IMG/VR virus record: IMGVR_UViG_3300047557_000649
Span: 1-48,508 of that record
Reading direction: 5' to 3' (one strand)
DNA: 48,508 nucleotides
Origin: a virus
Position numbers and translations under genes: made by a program. The first letter of the stretch is position 1. Every line of letters starts with the position of its first letter. The notes below the pieces were generated by a model. It was not told where the DNA came from, did no database searches, and saw nothing but the letters and a program-made list of their open reading frames with translations. Below, in pieces: positions 1-7,731 of this stretch.

Positions 1-943
1 CCTCATCCTCAAAGGTCTCAAACTTATTCGGTGGGTGTTTCAATAGAAGAATATTAATATCCAGTTTGGCAACGTGACCCTTCTGCATCAGTTCTTCTGT
101 TCTGATGATTTTGTATGAAGGACCAAACAAACCTTCCAGAACCCACTTATGTGTTTGTGTTCCGTCTAGGGTTCCTGTAAAACCGTAACGATATTTTGCA
201 TCTGAAAGTTTTGTCATTATAGATACTAATGACTTTGATTTAAACTGGTGTGCTTCATCTCCAACGACCACATTAAATCTTGAGAAATATTGTCGGGGAA
301 GTTTGTAGATGGACTGCCAGGTCGTAATGATCACCTGAGAGTCTGTTTCTCTTTCTTTTCCAGCATATATCTTGTGGCAAAATGAACCCACGTCCCACCC
401 ATAATCCGCAAAGTCTTTATACATCTGCTCTACAAGGGATGTCGTTGGAACGACTATCAACGTATTTTGCCCTTTCTCAACGTAATATCTCACAATTGAA
501 TATATCATCAACGACTTTCCAGAAGCAGTTGGAGATATCAGTAACTTGCGATTATGTTTTAAAGCGTCGTATACTCCCTCAACTTGGTACTCCCGGGGAG
601 AATACTTACAAATAGAAGTCATATAATCTTTCACACCTTCTTTTGAAATCATCTCATTGACTTCAAAGGGAAGACCATAAAACTTATTATTTACAAACTC
701 ATAAGTATAGTCGTGATTTTCACAGAAACGAGTGACTTTATCTAACAGACCAACATAAATCTCACCAGTCTGTGTATTGAACAAACGTATTTTTCCGTCC
801 CAGTGTTTGTTACGAAACTGGGGCATAAACTTAGCACCTGGAACGTCAAATGTGAACTGATCCGCAAGTTCGTAATAGACGTGTGGTTCTGCTTTTACCT
901 GAAGATATACCTCATTCTTTTTAGATATAACCAAGTGTGACAT
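1..943 (-). CDS. uvsW: UvsW-like DNA/RNA helicase (3' part outside window)
   Basis: Superfamily 2 helicase of the T4 UvsW type, which unwinds R-loops and branched DNA during recombination-dependent replication. The frame is open from an ATG at 943 down to the window edge, giving 314 residues; T4 UvsW has about 500, so the C-terminal helicase lobe is missing here. Visible motifs are a Walker A, PTASGKS, near residue 140, a DEAH box (GDEAH) near residue 228, and motif III-like GFTGT about 30 residues later. The N-terminal ~110 residues, with FRNKHWDGKIRLF, match the DNA-binding cap of UvsW. It follows uvsY as in other cyanomyoviruses, but a terminator and a late-type promoter lie between them, so it can be transcribed separately. 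The identification is firm; only the end of the gene is unseen. Confidence 0.93.
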   Translation of the reverse strand, partial: MSHLVISKKNEVYLQVKAEPHVYYELADQFTFDVPGAKFMPQFRNKHWDGKIRLFNTQTGEIYVGLLDKVTRFCENHDYTYEFVNNKFYGLPFEVNEMISKEGVKDYMTSICKYSPREYQVEGVYDALKHNRKLLISPTASGKSLMIYSIVRYYVEKGQNTLIVVPTTSLVEQMYKDFADYGWDVGSFCHKIYAGKERETDSQVIITTWQSIYKLPRQYFSRFNVVVGDEAHQFKSKSLVSIMTKLSDAKYRYGFTGTLDGTQTHKWVLEGLFGPSYKIIRTEELMQKGHVAKLDINILLLKHPPNKFETFEDE

Positions 944-964
944 ACGTTCATATCAATACAAAAA

Positions 965-972
965 TATTTATT
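965..972 (-). promoter_or_regulatory. Late promoter core AATAAATA before uvsW
   Basis: The minus strand reads AATAAATA here, matching the NATAAATA late core of T4-like cyanophages. It lies 22-29 bases before the uvsW ATG and just downstream of the uvsY terminator, so uvsW can be restarted as its own unit. Such sites are read in T4 by a gp55-type sigma factor with the sliding clamp; that is family knowledge and the gp55 gene is not in this window. Confidence 0.6.
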
Positions 973-977
973 GACAT

Positions 978-1002
978 AAAAAACGGGGTCAATTGAACCC
1001 CG
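978..1002 (-). terminator. Rho-independent terminator at the end of uvsY
   Basis: On the minus strand a 6-bp stem (CGGGGT with ACCCCG, 984-989 with 997-1002) and a 7-base loop are followed at once by six T residues (983-978). The last uvsY codons and its TGA stop (989-991) lie in the loop and the edge of the stem, so the terminator is partly coding. This is one of the two clearest intrinsic terminators in the window. Confidence 0.85.
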
Positions 1003-1420
1003 CTTGGAACCTGTGCCATTCAATAGCATTTTTAATTTGAAATGTTCTGTTGGAAATAGTTTTAATTACCTCTTCCAAGAACTTTAACATAATATCATAA
1101 TATCTTATCTTGAGTTCTACTTTACTTAACTTCTCATCCCCATCCATATGCCTCTGTAATGCCTCTTTGTCCCGAACTTTATATGGAAACGGTTCTTCTT
1201 CGTAGACCTCTATAGGTGCCTTTCCAGTATAGTAGTTATAGCGTTCAAGTTTAACTCTATTGTATGTTTCTCTTGCCTTTTCACGCAACAAAGTAATTGT
1301 ATTGTAGATTGTATAATACTTGGCGTGGAGTTGAGGAATTTTTAAAGACTCATCGTGTAAATTATCAGGATCAATGACAGAATCTCTCTGCCACATCTCC
1401 TGAATTTCATCAAGATTCAT
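989..1420 (-). CDS. uvsY: UvsY-like recombination mediator
   Basis: 143 residues, close to T4 UvsY (137). UvsY loads the UvsX recombinase onto single-stranded DNA covered by gp32. The protein opens with MNLDEIQEMW and a D-rich stretch, then is helical and strongly charged, with many Lys/Arg/Glu, as expected for this oligomeric DNA-binding protein. No catalytic motif is expected. The ATG overlaps the stop of the upstream 181-residue gene by four bases (ATGA), which suggests translational coupling. It lies directly before uvsW, the usual cyanomyovirus order, which supports the call. Its stop codon is part of the terminator hairpin. Confidence 0.88.
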   Translation of the reverse strand: MNLDEIQEMWQRDSVIDPDNLHDESLKIPQLHAKYYTIYNTITLLREKARETYNRVKLERYNYYTGKAPIEVYEEEPFPYKVRDKEALQRHMDGDEKLSKVELKIRYYDIMLKFLEEVIKTISNRTFQIKNAIEWHRFQAGFN

Positions 1421-1962
1421 AGGGGTTCGCCGTTTGCATCAACAATATTATAGACAGTATATTTAAAAACTGCTTCTGCCGTAAAATACCGAATATCCGT
1501 CACTGTAGCATCAAACTCTAACGATGTCAATGAGACTGGAAACAGGTCCTTAAATTTTACGTTCGCAGTGGTTCTGTAATTTGAATTTAGAATACTTAGC
1601 GATCCATCACTGTATTGTTCTTTTAGATCACGAATACTGTCGTCGTTTGTAATTAAATCTCTAAACTGTTGCGTGGTTTCTGGAAATCCTAATCCAGTAA
1701 TCCAGTTATGAATTGACATATAATTTTCAAGATTTTCATCAACTAAAAAACTTAAAGTAAAATCACCATAAGAAATTTTTTCTCCAGGAACATCCAAATC
1801 TTTTAGATAGGATGGTTGAATGGCAGTTCCAAGATTTAATTCTGGTATTCTTGCTGTGTTACAAAAAAATGAAACCTTTGGATACTTCGCTAGAGTAAAT
1901 TTAAATCCTACTGGAGATAAAAAGTTTCTATTTTGTATCTGATTACCAAATGCTGATGCCAT
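1417..1962 (-). CDS. Tail-tube-family protein, probably tail completion protein gp3
   Basis: 181 residues. The pattern NFLSPVGFKFTLAKYPKVSF near the N-terminus, followed by IPELNLG, PGEKISYGDFTLSFLVDE and NWITGLGFPE, is that of the T4 gp19/gp54/gp3 tail-tube fold. A second, clearly different gp19 lies at 7730-8299, so this is a paralogue: a tube initiator, terminator or completion protein. In cyanomyoviruses the gene between gp23 and uvsY is usually annotated as gp3, the tail completion and sheath stabiliser (T4 gp3 has 176 residues), which fits position and size. The assignment to gp3 rather than gp54 rests on synteny and memory, not alignment. It starts 19 bases after a terminator and overlaps uvsY by four bases. 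Confidence 0.7.
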   Translation of the reverse strand: MASAFGNQIQNRNFLSPVGFKFTLAKYPKVSFFCNTARIPELNLGTAIQPSYLKDLDVPGEKISYGDFTLSFLVDENLENYMSIHNWITGLGFPETTQQFRDLITNDDSIRDLKEQYSDGSLSILNSNYRTTANVKFKDLFPVSLTSLEFDATVTDIRYFTAEAVFKYTVYNIVDANGEPL

Positions 1963-1980
1963 TTTTATTTTTATTTAGAT

Positions 1981-2006
1981 AAAAAAAGACCCCCTTGCGG
2001 GGGTCT
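1981..2006 (-). terminator. Rho-independent terminator after gp23
   Basis: The minus strand carries an 8-bp perfect stem, AGACCCCC with GGGGGTCT (1987-1994 with 1999-2006), closed by a GCAA tetraloop of the stable GNRA class and followed by a T run (1987-1981). It lies 23 bases after the gp23 stop and ends the transcript of the most abundant virion protein. Confidence 0.92.
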
Positions 2007-2029
2007 GATTTGGAATTGTGATCCCGTGA

Positions 2030-3415
2030 TCACATGAGGTTTGCAACCTTGACTCTTCTGTAGTAAACGTTTGAGTTTCTCTCCAGAACACCAGGATTGG
2101 TGAGGGTAGCACCTTTTGCGAATGGGTTGGCAACAATTCCGTAACGGGTCTTGAAGCCAATTTTTGGCTGGAAGGTGTTCTCGCCAACGGCACGTACCAT
2201 CTGTAGAGGTACATATGGGCAATAGAACAGACCAGCGTCATAAGGTGAGGAACCCTTATAACCAACAACGTAGTACTGGTTTGCTGAGTTGTTAGCGGCG
2301 TATGGGTCAATGTATACGCGGAACTTACCAGCAAGAACACCAGCGAAGGTGTTACCAGTGTCATCAACGTTGAGGTTAGCGTTGAGGGCAGGGGTGTAAT
2401 CCAGAACACCAGCCATCGTCAGAGCGGAGGCAACGTCTGCGGAGCAGAGGATCATGTTGCCCTTCCCTCTACGAGTTCTCTGAGCGATTTGGTTAGCATC
2501 GCGCTCGATCTGGAAGATCAGACCCTTGAACTTCTCAACTGACCAACGACCGTTGGAGTCAACGTCAAGGTCAAAAGTACCAGCAGTTGCGGTATTAACG
2601 GTAGCACCGGTTTCAGCAACGTTGTAGATGGTACGGATGACTTCACGGTTGATTTCAGCAAGAATTTCAGTGCTGAGGATGTTAGCAAGCTCAGCTTCTG
2701 CATTCAGACCGTGAATTGCCTTGAGGTCCTGAGCGAGTTCTAATGAGTACTCAGCTTTCAGAGCTCTTGACTTAGCGGTAACGGTGACTTTCTCGATTGA
2801 GAATGCCATCTCGTTGAAAGCAGGACCACCACCTAGGTTCTCTGCCTCATCGGTACGCATACCCTGACCTACGTTGTAGGTAGTAGCAGTTGCGCTAGCG
2901 ATTGGGTTGAGGAGACCAGGGTTGGTTCCTTGTTGTGCGGTAGTACCAAGACCAACGCTACCATCGGTCCAACCATCGGTTTCAGCGAAGGTTGCGCCCT
3001 GACCAGAATATGCGGAATCTACTTCGTTGTAGAAAGCTTCTGAACCAGTTTGATTGGTGTAGCGTGAACGCATTGCGAAGATGAGTCCAGTAGGACCATT
3101 CATTGGTTGAACGCCAGCCAGGTCATAAGCAACCAGGTTAGGCATTGCACGTCTGATCAGGGAGATCAGAACGGGGTCAAAACCAGCAACAGGTGAAGAA
3201 GCACCAGCTGAGAAACCAGCGGCTGAACCAGTGTTGGTATTGACGGTTGGGGTTTCGTAAAGGAACTCACGCTCTTCGCGGAGTGCTCTTTCTTGGTTCT
3301 CCAGGAGAACGGCAGTTACCATTCTACGATGTGAATCTTTGATTGGATCAAGACCTTCGTAGTCTAGGAGGGGTGCCCACTTCTCCTGCAGATGTTCTTG
3401 GTTGAACATTTGCAT
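2030..3415 (-). CDS. gp23: Major capsid protein gp23
   Basis: 461 residues; the major head protein of T4-like phages, which forms the hexamers of the icosahedral shell (HK97 fold). Recognisable stretches are NLVAYDLAGVQPMNGPTGL, then FAMRSRY and EMAFSIEKVTVTAKSRALKA, the classic gp23 core used for marine phage typing. T4 gp23 has 521 residues; cyanophage forms are shorter, as here. A gp21-type processing site, (L/I)xE, is present as LYE at residues 52-54, which would remove an acidic N-terminal delta peptide. The ATG at 3415 is preceded by a good ribosome site, AGAGGT. The codons are richer in G and C than those of the neighbours, fitting a highly expressed gene. It is flanked by gp22 upstream and a strong terminator downstream. 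Confidence 0.97.
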   Translation of the reverse strand: MQMFNQEHLQEKWAPLLDYEGLDPIKDSHRRMVTAVLLENQERALREEREFLYETPTVNTNTGSAAGFSAGASSPVAGFDPVLISLIRRAMPNLVAYDLAGVQPMNGPTGLIFAMRSRYTNQTGSEAFYNEVDSAYSGQGATFAETDGWTDGSVGLGTTAQQGTNPGLLNPIASATATTYNVGQGMRTDEAENLGGGPAFNEMAFSIEKVTVTAKSRALKAEYSLELAQDLKAIHGLNAEAELANILSTEILAEINREVIRTIYNVAETGATVNTATAGTFDLDVDSNGRWSVEKFKGLIFQIERDANQIAQRTRRGKGNMILCSADVASALTMAGVLDYTPALNANLNVDDTGNTFAGVLAGKFRVYIDPYAANNSANQYYVVGYKGSSPYDAGLFYCPYVPLQMVRAVGENTFQPKIGFKTRYGIVANPFAKGATLTNPGVLERNSNVYYRRVKVANLM

Positions 3416-3463
3416 TTGATTTTACCTCTTTTGAAAGTTTAGTTTGAACTTATAATCTAAAAA

Positions 3464-4561
3464 TCACTTTTTAGAAACTCTATTCAGAGTCTGAAGATAT
3501 GACTCCATTAAACCAGAAACTGGTTGATAATTGGAGGACGAGTTTTCTTCAGAGAGATTCTCTGAATTGTCTCTTTGAGTACCAGCGTTTGTTGGGAAAT
3601 ATGATTCCCTTAACGTTACTAGCTTCTCACGATAGTCTGCTTCACTTTCAAACTCAACATTTTCAGCAAGAGAAGCGAGTTTGTCCTTCTGAGAAAGTGC
3701 TAGACCCTCAGCGACTTCTGCAAAGATTACATCGGCAACTGACTCGGCTAATCTTCTATTCAGAGCAACATTTCTTTCGATTTGCTCGTTGAGTTTTGCT
3801 TCCATTTCATCAAGTTTATCTACCATGCTCTCGATGACATCATATTTATCTTCAGGGATTGTTACATAATGATCTTCAAAAAGACTCTTCATTCCAGCAA
3901 GGAATGATTCGGTCATTTCGGTCTTAAGACCGTGCTCAACTGCGAGTGCGTTTTCTTGGAACCACTCGTCAGCGACATACTCAAGATATGCGTCAACTCT
4001 ATCGGTTAACTCTTCTTTGATTGTTTGTACTTGCTCAACCAAAGACTCTTCATATTGACCTTGAAGTTGCTCTTTGATTTCAGCAACTCTGGTTTTGATA
4101 GCAGCTTCAAAAATGGTACGTGCTTTTTCTTGGAACTCTTCGGAAAGTTCTTCGCCTTCTAGAAGGGCATTTACATCCTCTTCTACGCTGAACTCTTCTT
4201 CAACTTCCTCTTCACCTTCTTCTTCTGCTTCGGTTTCTAGAGCCTCTTCAGCCTCTAGATCCTCTTCAGTGGCTTCCTCTTCCTCATCCTCTGCTTCCTC
4301 TGACATTTTCTTCATAGGATCAGCGGACTTGGCGCCTTTGTTAACAACATTCTTTACTTGAGAAAGTGTTGCGCCAGGCTCTTTGAGTTTAGCCGAATCA
4401 TCATCTGCTCTATAATTTTCAGGAGTAGGACCGCCAAGATCTTCCCAAGTGCCAGTTTGACCATCAGGAATGCCTGTGGTCAGCTTTGGCATTGGTTCAG
4501 CTGGCTTTGCTCCTTTGGTTACTACGTTTTCCATTTCTTGTAAATTGCTACCAACGGACAT
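3464..4561 (-). CDS. gp22: Prohead scaffold (core) protein gp22
   Basis: 365 residues. gp22 is the main component of the internal scaffold on which gp23 assembles; it is degraded by gp21 during head maturation. The protein is very acidic in residues ~85-150 (long Glu runs) and then largely helical and likely coiled coil, with no Cys, as scaffolds are. The C-terminal part, with NRRLAESVADVIFAEVAEGL and ASLAENVEF, is typical of cyanophage gp22. Residues ~10-30 and ~68-88 repeat one motif (NVVTKGAKPAEPM and NVVNKGAKSADPM). T4 gp22 has 269 residues; the extra length is the N-terminal repeat and acidic region. It has its own late promoter and sits between protease and capsid genes. Confidence 0.93.
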   Translation of the reverse strand: MSVGSNLQEMENVVTKGAKPAEPMPKLTTGIPDGQTGTWEDLGGPTPENYRADDDSAKLKEPGATLSQVKNVVNKGAKSADPMKKMSEEAEDEEEEATEEDLEAEEALETEAEEEGEEEVEEEFSVEEDVNALLEGEELSEEFQEKARTIFEAAIKTRVAEIKEQLQGQYEESLVEQVQTIKEELTDRVDAYLEYVADEWFQENALAVEHGLKTEMTESFLAGMKSLFEDHYVTIPEDKYDVIESMVDKLDEMEAKLNEQIERNVALNRRLAESVADVIFAEVAEGLALSQKDKLASLAENVEFESEADYREKLVTLRESYFPTNAGTQRDNSENLSEENSSSNYQPVSGLMESYLQTLNRVSKK

Positions 4562-4587
4562 TTGTTTTAGATCTTAGATATAATCTA

Positions 4588-4599
4588 TATTTATTTATA
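4588..4599 (-). promoter_or_regulatory. Late promoter core TATAAATA(AATA) before gp22
   Basis: The minus strand reads TATAAATAAATA, containing TATAAATA (4599-4592) and an overlapping AATAAATA (4595-4588). It lies 27-38 bases upstream of the gp22 ATG, right after the gp21 stop. An 8-bp inverted repeat (AATCTATA at 4582-4589, TATAGATT at 4603-4610) brackets it. Confidence 0.75.
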
Positions 4600-4601
4600 A
4601 A

Positions 4602-5252
4602 TTATAGATTTGACAAAAATTCATTGAAGAGATTTAATTTGTGCTCTTCAAGTCTTTTTTGATCAACGAGAGTGTTAATTCTCTTTTGAGTTTGTTCGGC
4701 AAGTTTTTCACGAAGAATACCACCTTCCCAAACCCACTCTTTACCTTCCATAATTCCCTGAACAAAAGCGTCAGGAGCAGAAGGGTCGGCAACGATATCA
4801 GCAGCAGTTGCTAGCATAAAATCTTCACCAACAATTTTGTGACCTTCATTGGTCATCTTGAGTGAACCAACACCACGAGAAGAAACGCCAAGAGTAACGC
4901 CCTCACTGATTAGTGATTTGGCGATTTTACCCATAGGAGTTTCAAGAAGTTGTGCCTTACCTTTAAAATTGTTTCCCTCTTGAGTAAGTGAAACAATCTT
5001 ATGAGAAACGCGGTCAAGATTTACGGTTGGTCCATCTGGATGACCGAGTTCACCTAAAGCACGACCCTTTTGAATGAAACTCTCATCATATCTTTTTACT
5101 TCACGTGAAAGAGTTTCCATAGGATACATTCTGCCATTTCTATTGCAGATGTTTCCTTGGAGGAAAACACCTTCAATATACATCTTTTTGGCAGATCCTT
5201 TGCCTTCTACGATAAATTCTACTTTTTGAATTTCTTCTGTGATGAGTTTCAT
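4602..5252 (-). CDS. gp21: Prohead maturation protease gp21
   Basis: 216 residues (T4 gp21 has 212). This serine protease of the herpesvirus-assemblin-like fold processes gp22, gp23 and internal proteins inside the prohead. Visible family landmarks are NRNGRMYP (39-44), GELGHPDGP with the catalytic-type His71, GVSSRGVGS with the nucleophile candidate Ser124 or Ser125, and DIVADPSAPDAFV (~152-164). The C-terminal tail is charged and helical, probably removed by self-cleavage. Its ATG overlaps the TAA of the upstream 179-residue gene by one base (TAATG), so the two are probably coupled. Confidence 0.95.
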   Translation of the reverse strand: MKLITEEIQKVEFIVEGKGSAKKMYIEGVFLQGNICNRNGRMYPMETLSREVKRYDESFIQKGRALGELGHPDGPTVNLDRVSHKIVSLTQEGNNFKGKAQLLETPMGKIAKSLISEGVTLGVSSRGVGSLKMTNEGHKIVGEDFMLATAADIVADPSAPDAFVQGIMEGKEWVWEGGILREKLAEQTQKRINTLVDQKRLEEHKLNLFNEFLSNL

Positions 5253-5791
5253 TAGAGGGAATTTGTAATTTGAACTTCGGTAATATGAGTAACACCACTT
5301 GAATTTGTGGCGACTTTAACTGCTTTTCTTATTTCAGCACTACTTGTTGCTGTGATAACACCAGTAATTGCTGATGTGTTCCAACTTAAAACAATTCTAT
5401 CTGACTGATATCCATTTCTTGGATCAGTATTTAGAATGCTTGAAACTTGGGCAAATGTTGTATTGATTCCTGCTGGTTGAATACCAGTCAGAGCAACAAA
5501 GTCACCAACACTAACGCAAGAACCAGTTCCACCAGGTAGACTAATTGTAGTAGTAGTTCCTGTGGATACCCCAACCACTGGTTGTGATCTTACTGGTTCT
5601 TTTATAACAGCAACTTCACCCGCTTTTAACCACAAACTTGTAGAAGTACTAATAGTTGGTGTGTAACCAATCTCAATATAAGCATCTGCCTCTGGAGTAA
5701 TTCTTAAATATCCAGATTGAAGAGATATTGGATCACTAGTGGAACCTCCACTAACTTTAGCAATCTTTTGTACTATTTTAAAGGCGGACAT
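5252..5791 (-). CDS. Unknown head-module protein, beta-rich
   Basis: 179 residues, no recognised domain. It is rich in Ser, Thr, Gly and Val, has a predicted beta-strand pattern and no Lys/Arg-rich or membrane segment. The middle has a Ser/Thr/Gly stretch (VVGVSTGTTTTISL). The N-terminus, MSAFKIVQKIAKVSGG, is the only cationic part. It sits between core protein gp67 and protease gp21, where T4 has gene 68, but it does not resemble the basic, helical gp68. The position suggests a head accessory or decoration protein; this is inference. It is coupled to gp21 by a one-base overlap. Confidence 0.8.
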   Translation of the reverse strand: MSAFKIVQKIAKVSGGSTSDPISLQSGYLRITPEADAYIEIGYTPTISTSTSLWLKAGEVAVIKEPVRSQPVVGVSTGTTTTISLPGGTGSCVSVGDFVALTGIQPAGINTTFAQVSSILNTDPRNGYQSDRIVLSWNTSAITGVITATSSAEIRKAVKVATNSSGVTHITEVQITNSL

Positions 5792-5822
5792 ATCTACTCA
5801 AAAGTTTATATTAGTTATTTAG

Positions 5823-5999
5823 TTATTCCTCTGCTTCATCCGAAGACTCTTGTTCTTGCTCTCCAAAAATGGTTGTGGCAACATAAGGTCTAAAAGCATC
5901 AACTCTTTCTGCTGCTTTGGTATAGAGAATATTTTTAATTTTATCTGATACTTCTGCTGCGGAAGTATCAGTAGCAATCAAATCAATAAGATCTTCCAT
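5823..5999 (-). CDS. gp67: Prohead core protein gp67 (58 residues)
   Basis: Small gene of 58 residues read from ATG 5999 to TAA 5823. The product starts MEDLIDLIATDTSAAEVSDK, is helical, and ends in an acidic tail, EQEQESSDEAEE. T4 gp67 (80 residues) has the same plan: an MEGLIEAI-type start, a helical body and an acid tail. gp67 is a scaffold component that affects head shape and is cleaved to small peptides by gp21. Position directly after portal gp20 matches T4 gene 67. A TATAAATA late promoter lies 25-32 bases before the start. The reading frame has no internal stop and the gene fills the gap between gp20 and the 179-residue gene. Confidence 0.85.
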   Translation of the reverse strand: MEDLIDLIATDTSAAEVSDKIKNILYTKAAERVDAFRPYVATTIFGEQEQESSDEAEE

Positions 6000-6023
6000 T
6001 TAATATTTTAAAAAGTTCAAGCC

Positions 6024-6031
6024 TATTTATA
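6024..6031 (-). promoter_or_regulatory. Late promoter core TATAAATA before gp67
   Basis: TATAAATA on the minus strand, 25-32 bases before the gp67 ATG. The TAA stop codon of gp20 (6029-6027) is inside the element. Confidence 0.75.
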
Positions 6032-7700
6032 TCTCAGCACTCTTAACGTCTTTTTGGAGTTGAGCATCTGTGACTGCCCCTTGTTTATCAAGGTCTGGTT
6101 CTTGTGGAACTTCACCCATCGGACCCATTTCACCACCTTGAGGTAATGGTTCTCCAGTAATTGGATCAACGGCATTTGGATCTGGAATGATTCCCTCTTC
6201 AATTTCTTTTTCAATTTGAGCATCAATGTCAATAATTTCTTGATCAGTTTGGCGAAGAACTTTTTTGCGAACGTATTCAACGGAGAAATATTTGCCAATA
6301 TAAGGTTCCATTGTCGCCACTAATCCAAGTCTCTCATTTAACATTTCAGATTCTTTAAGTTCAGCAAACTGATTGTCATATAAGAAATCATACTGAATAT
6401 GATCATTAATTTTATCCCAATCTTCTGGAGAAACAATGTTTTTGAGAATCAATTGCGTCTTCAACATATCGCTGAACATATTGGCAAAACGCTTTCTTAA
6501 ACGTCCAACAAATTTAGCAAATTTAAGTTCATCACGGAGAATTTCTGAAGATCTTCCTAGATTGAATCCACCATCAGAGGCGATTCTTGATTCTGGAACT
6601 CCAAGTGCTCTGTAAAGTTTCTTTTGGAAATACTCAACATCAGTAAGTTCTCCAAGATTCTGTCCACCAGGAAGTGTGGTGATTTCAGTTCCTCTACCAC
6701 CTTCACGACGGGGTAACCAGAAATCTTCCATCATACTCATAAACTTACGATCATCACGAACTTCTCCAGTGTTCGCATCATAAACAAGTTTATTTCTATA
6801 GCGAGACATAACCTCTTTGAGGTATTGTTCTGCCTTTACTTTTGGAAGATTACCAACGTCAATATAGAAAATACGACGTTCTGGAGCACGAGACAATCTG
6901 TAAATAACAAGAGAGTCCTCAATCATTCTTAATTGATTGAGTGCCTTAATTGCTTTGTGAAGATATGAAAGACAGGTTCCTTTATTTCTATCAAAAAGAC
7001 CAGAAGTTACATAAGTAACAGAGTCTTTTGCGATTTTGATTGATCCTTTTGTATTTCCTGCTGAAGAAAAAGTTCCAGTAGGATAATTTGGTTTTGGAGT
7101 ATAGACGTAATATTCTTCAATCTCTGGATAAATCTCTTTTCTGATATCTTCAGGTCTTTGTATTGATACCAAATTGTCTTTGTTAGACTTTTTCTCTTGT
7201 CTAACAAATTTAATCTTCATCGGATCAATGTATCTGATCTCTTGAATACCATCTTGAGGTCTTTTAACGTCAATAACTTTTAGATAATAAAGTCTTCCAT
7301 CAACATACCAATTTCTAAAAATTTCGTGGGACTTTTTATCAAAGTCCATTACTTCTTTGATATATCTAAATTCTTCTCTGATTTTTTGCTTTAACTTATC
7401 GCTGGCATTTACGTTTGTTAATTCAATTTCAACTGGTGAGTCATATAGATCACTAACAATTGCTTCATTGACAACATCTTCAATGGCAGCATCACACTCT
7501 GGGTGAAGTGCCATTTCGCGGTATCTTCTAATTAAATCAAATTCTGTTCTATAGACTCCCTCAATATCTACATATTGACCATAAAAACCGGACTGAATAT
7601 AATAATCAACCCCGTCCTCGTTTGTTTGGGGGACGGGGGATACTACTGAATCCGGTTTTTTAGACTCATCATCAATAGAAAATCCAAAAAGTTTTGCCAT
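6027..7700 (-). CDS. gp20: Portal vertex protein gp20
   Basis: 557 residues (T4 gp20 has 524). The portal forms a dodecameric ring at one head vertex, initiates prohead assembly, and is the channel for DNA packaging by gp17. Landmarks are YREMALHPECDAAIEDVVNE (~60-80), NWYVDGRLYYLKVID, GLFDRNKGTCLSYLHKAIK, and YIDVGNLPKVKAEQYLKEVM, all typical of T4-like gp20 and much used as cyanophage markers. The last ~50 residues are acidic, Gly/Pro-rich and likely disordered. The ATG at 7700 lies 24 bases after a late promoter core. Order gp19-gp20-gp67 is as in T4. Confidence 0.97.
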   Translation of the reverse strand: MAKLFGFSIDDESKKPDSVVSPVPQTNEDGVDYYIQSGFYGQYVDIEGVYRTEFDLIRRYREMALHPECDAAIEDVVNEAIVSDLYDSPVEIELTNVNASDKLKQKIREEFRYIKEVMDFDKKSHEIFRNWYVDGRLYYLKVIDVKRPQDGIQEIRYIDPMKIKFVRQEKKSNKDNLVSIQRPEDIRKEIYPEIEEYYVYTPKPNYPTGTFSSAGNTKGSIKIAKDSVTYVTSGLFDRNKGTCLSYLHKAIKALNQLRMIEDSLVIYRLSRAPERRIFYIDVGNLPKVKAEQYLKEVMSRYRNKLVYDANTGEVRDDRKFMSMMEDFWLPRREGGRGTEITTLPGGQNLGELTDVEYFQKKLYRALGVPESRIASDGGFNLGRSSEILRDELKFAKFVGRLRKRFANMFSDMLKTQLILKNIVSPEDWDKINDHIQYDFLYDNQFAELKESEMLNERLGLVATMEPYIGKYFSVEYVRKKVLRQTDQEIIDIDAQIEKEIEEGIIPDPNAVDPITGEPLPQGGEMGPMGEVPQEPDLDKQGAVTDAQLQKDVKSAEI

Positions 7701-7723
7701 TTTATAAAGTTAAACCGTCTTAC

Positions 7724-7731
7724 TATTTATT
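7724..7731 (-). promoter_or_regulatory. Late promoter core AATAAATA before gp20
   Basis: AATAAATA on the minus strand, 24-31 bases upstream of the gp20 ATG. It overlaps the gp19 TAA stop (7732-7730) by two bases. Confidence 0.65.

Noticed and set aside
4074-4361. Plus-strand Ser-rich frame
   Set aside because: Reverse of the Glu-rich acid region of gp22.
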